NCBI RefSeq assembly: GCF_003934165.1
Contig: NZ_RKST01000020.1
Location: forward strand, 1 to 64,000
DNA length: 64,000 bases
DNA from: Borborobacter arsenicus
Lineage (GTDB): Bacteria; Pseudomonadota; Alphaproteobacteria; Rhizobiales; Rhizobiaceae
Direction: 5' to 3'
The first letter of the stretch is position 1. The number at the start of each line of letters is the position of its first letter. The notes under the pieces are model-generated. The model saw only the letters and a list, made by a program, of their open reading frames with translations, was not told where the DNA came from and did no database searches. A program made the translations under genes and the position numbers. Positions 57,205 to 64,000 of this stretch are shown piece after piece.

Positions 57205-57523
57205 GATGATCTCCTTCCTGTTGGGGCCGCGCCTCTCGCGGCCTGACGGCGGTCCCTGCCATGCGCAGGCGGGCCGGAACCGCGGCGCTCAGCGCCGCGG
57301 CCCAGCGCAGCGCCGGGCGGCCGAAGGCAGGCTTTTTGCTGCGCGAGGAGCGCTGGCTTTGCCGGCGCGGGGAAAAAACCTGCCTTCGGCTGCTGGAGGC
57401 CCGCCGGCCGAATGGTAAGGGCGCCTTCCGGCAGGCCCGCAGGAGCGCTCAACAGGACGGTGGCTGGGACCTGCCTCCCCTACCACGCTGCAGCGTACCC
57501 GCTTCGCTTTCCTCTGCCTGCTA
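57205..57523. repeat. GC-rich intergenic region with a long inverted repeat
   Basis: CCGAAGGCAGG (57321-57331) and CCTGCCTTCGG (57379-57389) pair perfectly; further GC-rich pairing is possible outside (GGGCGG and CCGCC) and inside (CAGCGC-type). Short T and A runs follow the arms inward. Probably a transcription end or structural palindrome between the Toprim and DUF2493 genes. No gene seen. Confidence 0.6.
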
Positions 57524-58561
57524 TCACGCAGCCAGAAAGGTCAGCGTATCTTCCGGCGCGAGTTGCGGCCTGAGATGAGCCTTGACGCGGTCCGGCCCGA
57601 GCCGGCGCAAGTCATCGTTGAAGTCGCCAAGTTCGGGGGTAAGGACGAGTGGTAGGATCCCGAGCGCCTGCGCGCGACGGCTCAGTGCTTCGATACCGTG
57701 TCGGCCGGCTGCATCGGCGTCGGCTGCAATGTAGAGGCGCAGGCAGCCGCCTGGGAGATGGAAAGCAGCAAGATGATTTGCGGTCAGCGCGGAGACCATC
57801 GGCATGCCCGGCATTGCAACGACAAGCGACAGCATGCTTTCAAGGCCTTCGCCGGCGGCCATGACCGGCACGGGCCCGTGAACAGGAAAGTGAAAGCGCA
57901 CGGCATTGCCGAGCAGGCCACCGAGTGCACGACGGGGAGTATCGACGTTCGCCTTGCCGTCGCCATCCGGGTCGAGCCATGTACGATGCACGCCGGTGAT
58001 CGCTCCAACTGGATCAGTGACGGCTGCGATCAGGGCGGGATAGTTCGTTGTGCGCCCGGTCACGAGATCGCGGTAGTAGCAAGACGGATGAAAGCGTAGC
58101 GACGGGTGCAACGACGCCTGCAAAATGGCGCGCCGCCGCAAATAGCTGTCAGCAAGCGTACCGGCCAGAGGCTGCGTCATGCGCAGCAGGCGTCTTGCCC
58201 GTTCGGCGGCTGGTCTGCCGGCCGGCGGATAATCCAGGGCGTCGCCCTTGCGGGGCGGCGCGGACTCGGGCTGACATTCGCTCAGGAAACGCCGGGCTTC
58301 ATCGGCGATATCGCGGAAATCGACAAGGCCGCAGGTCTCCCGCACAAGATCCAGCAGGTCACCATACTGGCCGGTCGCTGCATCCGTCCACCTGCCCTTG
58401 CGGGGACCGACCAGATGCACATAGAGCGAGCGACCCTCGCTGTTGGCGACATCGCCGGCGACCCAGTAATTGCCGGCGCGCCGGCCGGCAGAGAGATAAT
58501 GTCGGCAGACCGCCTCGGCATCGCACGCGAGACGATCCGCCAGTTCCGAGGCGGTGAGCAT
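57524..58561 (-). CDS. Toprim-domain primase-like protein
   Basis: 345 residues. The N-terminal region (LADRLACDAEAVCRHYLSAG, GRWTDAATGQYGDLLDLV) resembles the DUF7146/CHC2-like part of plasmid primases without a visible zinc site. The Toprim domain (about 215-310) shows VMAAGEGLESMLSLV with Glu and LYIAADADAAGRHGIEAL with the DxD. It may act as a primase or nucleotidyl transferase for island DNA. Start set by GGAGGT before the ATG. Confidence 0.88.
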   Translation of the reverse strand: MLTASELADRLACDAEAVCRHYLSAGRRAGNYWVAGDVANSEGRSLYVHLVGPRKGRWTDAATGQYGDLLDLVRETCGLVDFRDIADEARRFLSECQPESAPPRKGDALDYPPAGRPAAERARRLLRMTQPLAGTLADSYLRRRAILQASLHPSLRFHPSCYYRDLVTGRTTNYPALIAAVTDPVGAITGVHRTWLDPDGDGKANVDTPRRALGGLLGNAVRFHFPVHGPVPVMAAGEGLESMLSLVVAMPGMPMVSALTANHLAAFHLPGGCLRLYIAADADAAGRHGIEALSRRAQALGILPLVLTPELGDFNDDLRRLGPDRVKAHLRPQLAPEDTLTFLAA

Positions 58562-59043
58562 GAAAGTACCTCCGTTATAGCAGGCTGGTTCCGTCAGTGG
58601 GCTCAAGCATGATAGCGACGGCCATGATGTCGGCGCTGCGAGCTGCCCCATCGGGACCTCAGGACATGTTCGTCATGCTCGTGTGCAAATCGGTTAGGCC
58701 CAGTCGAAGAGCGGTAGGAGGGCCATTGGCATCCTGAAGGGAGTGGCTAGACCGGTCACAGAATACGAGAGGAACGGCCGCCGCGCTCGCGACTGAGGAA
58801 GAGATCACATTCATCGGGGGAGCCCTGTCGAGAGCGTAAATGGGGGTACCTCGCCGAACGCTCTCCAAACACGCCAGGCCACCTCATCCCGGCCCTTCTC
58901 TCACTCTAAGCCTCGCAGCTGTCACAGCGATCTACAACTATTTTTCCTCATTTCTGATGACATGATTCACGTCATGCGTGCTATGCCCTCTCGGTAAGAT
59001 TGGCGGAATGTGCGCCCTCGGTCGGAAGACAGGGAGGAAAGAG
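58562..59043. other. Divergent intergenic region, Toprim/DUF1173
   Basis: About 480 bases with promoters expected for both flanking genes. AT-rich around 58930-58970 (CTATTTTTCCTCATTTC, CATGATTCACGTCATG). The palindrome-like ATGATTCACGTCAT may be an operator. No gene recognised; the 69-codon minus frame lacks support. Confidence 0.45.
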
Positions 59044-60234
59044 GTGCGACAATTCAGGATCGGCAGCCGGACGTTAAGCGAGAACTCTCCGGAATTGAGG
59101 CCGCTTCTTCAGCATGCCTACGAGCAACGGCTTCGACCGTTATGCATGTGCAAGGAGCCGCCCGCTCCAATGTATATCGCACGCTTGGAGGGGCAATATC
59201 TGGTCAAGCGCATGCCGCTGTCAGGGCGCGATCACGATCCTACCTGCCCGTCTTATGAACCGCCTTACGAGCTTTCCGGCCTCGGGCCGCTGATCGGCAC
59301 TGCGATCCAGATCGACGCTACGGGAAAAGCTGAGCTGAAGCTGGACTTTCCCTTGACCAAAAGGGGGCCGCGGGCATTGCCTGGCGCACCTGATGAGCCG
59401 TCGGGGCCGAGCATCCACAGCGAAGCGAAGAAGCTGTCGCTGCGGGCCTTGCTTCATTATCTGTGGGAGGCTGGAGAGCTGACGGAATGGCGTTCCACCT
59501 GGACGGGCAAACGTGGCTGGGGCCGAGTGCGAAACAGCCTTCTCAATGCCGCTTCGCAAATGACCGCGAGCGGCGGCTCCTTGAACGACATGCTGTTCGT
59601 CCCAGAAGTTTTTCGTCCCGAGGACAAGGACGGCATCACCGCCAGGCGCGCGGCTGCACTCAAGGGCGTCCAGGTGATGGGCCAGGGACCCCGCAGGCTG
59701 ATGCTGATCGTTGCGGAGGTCAAGGAATTCGCCTCTGCGCGGGAGGGTCACAAGGTCGTGGTGCGGCATCTGCCGTTTCCGCTGATGGCTGAGGACGGCA
59801 CGTGGCGACACTTGGCCACAGGCTACGAAGCCGAATTGGAGCTTTGGCGTTCGAACCAGTCCTTCCACCTGATCGTCATCGCCACGTTTGGCATTTCGAC
59901 AGCCGGCATCGCCTCGGTCGAGGAGATTGCCTTGATGATCGTCAACGAGCACTGGCTTCCATTTGAGACCGTCGACGAATTGCGGCTGTTGGAAAGGTTG
60001 AGTGTCCTCAAGCGCAAGAGCGTCAAGGGATTACGCTTCAACCTATCACGCGATCAGCCTATCGTGTCGGTGACACTACCGGAACAAAAGCCTGCACCTG
60101 TCGCAATGTTCATCGTTCCTGCAGCAGCCGGCAACGACTACGAGCACGCCATCGCGGAGATGATAGCAGCGAGGCCTGAAATAACGCCGTGGATCTGGAG
60201 GGTTGGAGACGGGGAAATGCCGAGACTCCCCTGA
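59044..60234 (+). CDS. DUF1173 family protein
   Basis: About 396 residues starting at a GTG that lies 6 bases after GGGAGG, a better start than the in-frame ATG at 59008. Family features: LCMCKEPPAPMYIARLEGQY, VKRMPLSGRDHDPTCPSYEP (Cys/His cluster, possibly metal-binding) and SLRALLHYLWEAGELTEWRS. DUF1173 genes recur on rhizobial plasmids and islands with ParB, DUF932 and Toprim genes. Function unknown. Confidence 0.88.
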   Translation: MRQFRIGSRTLSENSPELRPLLQHAYEQRLRPLCMCKEPPAPMYIARLEGQYLVKRMPLSGRDHDPTCPSYEPPYELSGLGPLIGTAIQIDATGKAELKLDFPLTKRGPRALPGAPDEPSGPSIHSEAKKLSLRALLHYLWEAGELTEWRSTWTGKRGWGRVRNSLLNAASQMTASGGSLNDMLFVPEVFRPEDKDGITARRAAALKGVQVMGQGPRRLMLIVAEVKEFASAREGHKVVVRHLPFPLMAEDGTWRHLATGYEAELELWRSNQSFHLIVIATFGISTAGIASVEEIALMIVNEHWLPFETVDELRLLERLSVLKRKSVKGLRFNLSRDQPIVSVTLPEQKPAPVAMFIVPAAAGNDYEHAIAEMIAARPEITPWIWRVGDGEMPRLP

Positions 60235-60411
60235 TATCGGGAACTGGAGGTGTCCTTGCCTGGTTAGGCATTGGCATCCGGATCGGTTGACCGAAGGTGA
60301 TCAACCATCTCGCGCAGATCACCGTCGCAACATCTTTGACGGACTGGAAAATGCCGCCGCCCGGTGAGAAGCCTTGCGACGGCATCGGATCGGAATAACC
60401 GGACCCGGCGC

Positions 60412-61605
60412 TCAGGGTGCGCTTTCAAGCAGCTTCTTCGCCTTGCCTTCCAGTTCAAGCCTTGTGTCTTGATGTGCCTTGGTACGGGCATGGGCGGTCA
60501 TGCCCTGTACGAAATCGAAAATGGATTCTGGAGGCCGACCCTCCTCCTGCAAAACGGTCTCAATGATCTTCCCGGTTTCGGCCTTGGAGAAACCGCGGCG
60601 TCGCAGGAAGGAGTCACGATCTTCATCGTTGCGGGCGACGATACGTTCGCGGGCCGCTCGGATACCCGCGATGAAGGGCACGGGAGAGGAATTGGCAAAG
60701 TTCGCCAGCGCAGGTGCTGCCTCATGGGCAAAACGCTGTGCCGCAAACTTCGAATGCCGGATGGTGATCTCCTCGAAATTCTCGACACCCCAGAGGTTGC
60801 GGTTGCAACACACGGCACGAAGATAGAAGCTCGCGATGCCGAGGGTCTTCGACCCCACCTCGGAGTTCCACGCATAGAACCCGCGGAAGTAGAGATCCGG
60901 CTCGCCGTTCGGGAGGCGGCCGGCCTCAATCGGGTGCGTGTCGTCGACGAGAAACAAAAAGACATCGCGGTCGCTGGCATAAAGTGTCGTCGTGTCCCTG
61001 GTGATGTCGACGAAGGGGTTGTGGGTCATGGTCGACCAGTCGAGAACGCCCGGCACCTTCCAAATCGTGTCGCCCGTCCCATTACCGGCAATGCTCATTA
61101 CAGCACTCACAAGCTCATAGTCCCAGATACGCCCGTATTCGGGACCGGTCACTGCCCGCAGTTCGACGCGGCCATCATCCATCTCCAGCGTCTTCACCAG
61201 TTCGGCGCGCTGATTGAGAAGGCCGTGCTGAAGATTGATAGTCGCGAGCGGCGCGGGCAACTGGCGCATGTAGGTTGAAGGAGCGCCGACCAAGCTGCAG
61301 AGCTGTCCGTAGCTCCAGTGCGTTGGCGCGAGGGCCTCGCGCTTGCCCGGCACGATTAGGGCGAGGTGCTCGGCATTGTCCCGCGTGGCTTCCACACGGA
61401 TCGCTGAGCTTTCCACGGTACGGGCGCGCGAGCGATCGGCCCGGGATTTCACGGCATGATGCAACTCGGAGAGCGACAGATAACGCTCGTCGTCGGGACG
61501 GGAGAACCATTCGGACGAGACACGGCCCATACACTCGCCGCGCGAGATATCGACCTTGAAGCCAGAGGATACGGGCCGCTGCGAACTGGAAAGCATGGTG
61601 TTCAT
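60412..61605 (-). CDS. DUF932 domain protein
   Basis: 397 residues with the DUF932 pattern: HWSYGQLCSLVGAPSTYMRQ, VTGPEYGRIWDYELVSAVM, FLVDDTHPIEAG, FYAWNSEVGSKTLGIASFYL, CCNRNLWGVENFEEITIRHS. The family is widespread in phages and plasmids, function unknown. CAGGAGA before the ATG sets the start. Downstream of the ParB-like gene in one direction. Confidence 0.9.
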   Translation of the reverse strand: MNTMLSSSQRPVSSGFKVDISRGECMGRVSSEWFSRPDDERYLSLSELHHAVKSRADRSRARTVESSAIRVEATRDNAEHLALIVPGKREALAPTHWSYGQLCSLVGAPSTYMRQLPAPLATINLQHGLLNQRAELVKTLEMDDGRVELRAVTGPEYGRIWDYELVSAVMSIAGNGTGDTIWKVPGVLDWSTMTHNPFVDITRDTTTLYASDRDVFLFLVDDTHPIEAGRLPNGEPDLYFRGFYAWNSEVGSKTLGIASFYLRAVCCNRNLWGVENFEEITIRHSKFAAQRFAHEAAPALANFANSSPVPFIAGIRAARERIVARNDEDRDSFLRRRGFSKAETGKIIETVLQEEGRPPESIFDFVQGMTAHARTKAHQDTRLELEGKAKKLLESAP

Positions 61606-61628
61606 GATAAAGTCTCCTGAAACGAAAG

Positions 61629-61661
61629 AGCCCGGTTGGCCGCTCGTGCGGCAACCGGGCT
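61629..61661 (-). terminator. Stem-loop between parB-like and DUF932 genes
   Basis: AGCCCGGTT-GGCCGC and GCGGC-AACCGGGCT form a 14-bp stem with one bulged G and a 4-base loop. No U-run follows, so attenuation or mRNA processing is more likely than full termination. Confidence 0.5.
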
Positions 61662-61719
61662 GGTGGGATAAAAGATGACCCGGCGCTGGGCCGGGCCCTG
61701 GTTGAGCGTCAGTCGTCAT

Positions 61720-63861
61720 TTATTCCGCAGCGTCGAGGTCACGATGCTCATCAAGACCCTGGGGAGCAGCAACGTTCTCCCCTTCGACGTCCTCGGCCTG
61801 GAATGAAGCTGGCTCGACGTTGGCGTCTTTTTTTGTGTCATCTTCAACAGCCCCATCGATAGCGTTGTCACAGCCCTCTGCAGGAGCTTCATCGACAGCC
61901 CGCCGCAGCGGCTCAGGGAGCCATCCGCTGCCTTCGAGTAGCCGAGCCGCCTCGCGCGCCATGTCTGGCTTCTTGAGATGGTCGATGTATTGCGCCGCCT
62001 GCTCGCCCTTCGCTTCGCGGACTGCTTGCAAGATATGCGCCTTGGTCACGCGTCCAAGGTAGGTGTCGACCGTCGGCGTCCAACCTGCCTCCACCATATC
62101 GAACCCGATTGTCTGCACCAGTTGCTCGGCATGCGCGATTGCCGCATGACGCCGGTTCCATGGCTGGATCACAGCATTGAGTGACAGCGACACGCAATGT
62201 GCGAACAGTGCTTGCCGGCTGGCTTCGTCGAGCGCGGTCAGACAGTCCCAAAGATCCACTGCAGTGTTCGGGAGATCGTGACCCCACGCCTCATGGCGCT
62301 GTTCGATCTCCTTTGCCCAGACCGTGTCGCCCAATCCCTGGGTCTGGCTGAACGTCGTGGTCTGCATCGTGATCTCCAGACAGGAGTTCGAGCTGTGAGC
62401 ATAGAAGGCCTTCAGGACGAACGCATGCAGTGCGGCGACGAATGCCATCGCCGGATCGTTGGCAAGTGCGTTCCTGAGCGCGATGGTGCGCGTTGCGGTC
62501 AGGTCCTCGATGACGCGATCGGCGAGCGGGCAAATCTCGTCATCCTCGTCTTCCCGCTGCTCGCTGTCGACAGGCTTTCCGTTGACCGAGACGCCACCGG
62601 CCGCCGAAACTGCTTCATCGCCCTTGTTATCGTGGTCGCTGTCGCTTGCACCGCTGTCGTCGGTCTCGACGATAGGCTCATCCTCGGGCAACACGAAGCC
62701 GCGCTCGACCTTCAATTCGCCTCCGGCACCGAGGGAGATAAACGCGCCACCGTGAGCAACCTCTTCAGGGTCGAAGATATAAGGTCGGTCGTTGAACTGA
62801 TCCAACTCATTGCTAAGTTCTTCGAGCCGCGCTTCGGTTTCCTCGGAATAGTCCTCCGCCTCGGCATATTCAGCGTCGAGTTGATCGTGCTGCGCCTTCA
62901 CCTCGTGGTAGTGTGCAAGCTCTTCGGCATCAAGTTCGGCCTGCTTGCCGTAGAAACGGCGCAGCCCAGAGGCATGGCCATACGGGAAGTCAATTGCGGC
63001 ATCGACCCACTTCCAGCCTTCCTCAGCCTTCAGTGTCTCTGCATCGGCCATCAGCTTCTCGAAAACGAGCTGTTCGAGCAGCGCCGGATCCTGGAGCCAC
63101 CCGCCCTGATCCTGCTCGAACAGGTCTCGCATGACGACACCGCCGGCAGCCTCATAGGCGTTGATGCCGACATAGACAGCGCGACGATCATTGGCACGTA
63201 CGGCGGTTTCGGTGAGCAGCCGGCGGATATAATAGGCCTCCCGCACATGCGACCGGGAGACCGTGTCCCACACCTGCTCCTGACGAACATGGTCGTCTGA
63301 GACCGCGAGCGCCTCAAGCTGGTCGATCCTGATCTCATTCTCTTCATAGAGGTCGAGCAGCTTCGGCGACACGGCCGCCAGCTTCAGACGCTGCTTGACG
63401 AAGGTCGGCGTGACGAAGAAGCGTGCAGCGACTTCGGCCACGTCCAACCCCTGATCACTCAGGGTCTTGAAAGCTCTGAACTGATCCAGCGGATGCAATT
63501 GCTCACGCTGGGTGTTCTCCGCAAGCGAATCTTCTTCGGCCGACGTTGTTTCGGCGCGATTGACGATGCAGGGCGTGGGCGCTGTCTTGACCATACGCTT
63601 TTGCCTGATGAGCAACTCGAGCGCCTTGTAGCGGCGGCCGCCTGCCGGAGCGTCAAAGCGACCGGTTTCTTCCCCATCCACATCGCGAATAGGACGAACG
63701 TTCAGGCTTTGCAGCAGTCCCCGAAGAGCAATGTCCTCGGCAAGTTGCTCGATTGTGACGCCGTTCTTGATGCGCCGGACATTCTTCTGCGACAGTTCGA
63801 TCTTGTCGAAGGAAATGTTCTCCGCTTGGTTCAGGGTGATTTTCTGAATGGCTTTTGCCAT
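61720..63861 (-). CDS. ParB/RepB/Spo0J-type nuclease-domain protein
   Basis: 713 residues. The ParB N-terminal domain has LSQKNVRRIKNGVTIEQLAE, GLLQSLNVRPI, APAGGRRYKALELL and SLAENTQREQLHPLDQFRAF, then an HTH (VAEVAARFFVTPTFVKQRLK). The long C-terminal half is acidic and helical and unlike chromosomal ParB. No parA is adjacent (the ParA-like gene is 9 kb away), and this size class is typical of plasmid and island accessory proteins, so a role in DNA processing or gene control is as likely as segregation. Confidence 0.88.
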   Translation of the reverse strand: MAKAIQKITLNQAENISFDKIELSQKNVRRIKNGVTIEQLAEDIALRGLLQSLNVRPIRDVDGEETGRFDAPAGGRRYKALELLIRQKRMVKTAPTPCIVNRAETTSAEEDSLAENTQREQLHPLDQFRAFKTLSDQGLDVAEVAARFFVTPTFVKQRLKLAAVSPKLLDLYEENEIRIDQLEALAVSDDHVRQEQVWDTVSRSHVREAYYIRRLLTETAVRANDRRAVYVGINAYEAAGGVVMRDLFEQDQGGWLQDPALLEQLVFEKLMADAETLKAEEGWKWVDAAIDFPYGHASGLRRFYGKQAELDAEELAHYHEVKAQHDQLDAEYAEAEDYSEETEARLEELSNELDQFNDRPYIFDPEEVAHGGAFISLGAGGELKVERGFVLPEDEPIVETDDSGASDSDHDNKGDEAVSAAGGVSVNGKPVDSEQREDEDDEICPLADRVIEDLTATRTIALRNALANDPAMAFVAALHAFVLKAFYAHSSNSCLEITMQTTTFSQTQGLGDTVWAKEIEQRHEAWGHDLPNTAVDLWDCLTALDEASRQALFAHCVSLSLNAVIQPWNRRHAAIAHAEQLVQTIGFDMVEAGWTPTVDTYLGRVTKAHILQAVREAKGEQAAQYIDHLKKPDMAREAARLLEGSGWLPEPLRRAVDEAPAEGCDNAIDGAVEDDTKKDANVEPASFQAEDVEGENVAAPQGLDEHRDLDAAE

Positions 63862-64000
63862 GTCGGTTCTCCGTGGCGGGCCGGCCGGAGCCTCTCTCCG
63901 AACCTTTCAACCCGCCACGAACGCCCCCTCCCCCCTCTTCCACTCCGCCAGACCAACGCCCCTCACCGTTCTGGACTGGCACCAGCAGCGGCGGCAGCGA

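Overview
The window looks like a chromosome or large replicon of a Rhizobiales alphaproteobacterium, most likely Phyllobacteriaceae (Mesorhizobium/Aminobacter-like). The pointers are a GntR-type BioR with its TTATCTATAA box beside bioY, a thiC-O-S-G-E-D operon under a TPP riboswitch, a homodimeric aceE-type pyruvate dehydrogenase with a divergent Lrp regulator, many ABC and TRAP uptake systems, an ECF42-like sigma factor, and a mobilization/DNA-processing island of a kind familiar from rhizobial plasmids and islands. No rRNA, intact tRNA or CRISPR array was seen.

Layout. 0.1-1.1 kb: an IS630-family element. 1.1-4.6 kb: remainder of a polyol/inositol-type operon (solute-binding protein, SDR, IolG-like dehydrogenase) whose transporter partners are not in view. 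5.0-6.8 kb: bioR, bioY and a DUF1284 gene, with BioR boxes ahead of bioR and bioY. 7.4-14.1 kb: a polyamine importer in the ydcSTUVW (patD) order plus a LysR regulator. 14.3-23.2 kb: a catabolic cluster with an alpha/beta hydrolase, a CoxG-like protein, a three-subunit molybdenum hydroxylase and an SsuABC/TauABC-like importer, read away from a divergent LysR gene. 23.4-28.8 kb: thiamine biosynthesis with its riboswitch. 28.8-30.2 kb: a recombination scar of broken pieces (acyl-CoA ligase core, 3' end of a tRNA, IS66 orfA).

30.2-36.7 kb: pyruvate dehydrogenase complex (lpd with its own lipoyl domain, aceF, aceE) and a divergent Lrp/AsnC regulator, followed by a broken IS110 transposase. 37.4-39.1 kb: a DGPF/YciI protein and an ECF42-like sigma factor. 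39.1-42.6 kb: TRAP transporter dctP-dctQ-dctM plus a coupled 61-residue membrane protein. 43.0-46.4 kb: a FecR-domain secreted protein with a long Pro-Asp-Arg repeat, convergent with a CHASE2 adenylate/guanylate cyclase. 46.6-48.2 kb: a frameshifted DnaJ-type zinc-finger gene and a lone SGNH hydrolase.

48.9-64 kb: a mobile island. A relaxase and MobC-like protein diverge from a ParA ATPase and a ribbon-helix-helix protein. Between them lies a compact stack of perfect inverted repeats ending in TATCCTGCC, which matches the nic core of RP4-type (MOBP) transfer origins. Beyond it lie HTH, DUF736, pRiA4b ORF-3-like (truncated), DUF2493, Toprim, DUF1173, DUF932 and ParB-like genes, interspersed with large palindromes. 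No type IV secretion genes are visible, so the element is either mobilizable in trans or its transfer genes lie outside the window.

Functions come from reading translated sequences and motifs by eye. No database search was run, so substrate assignments for transporters and oxidoreductases are inference.
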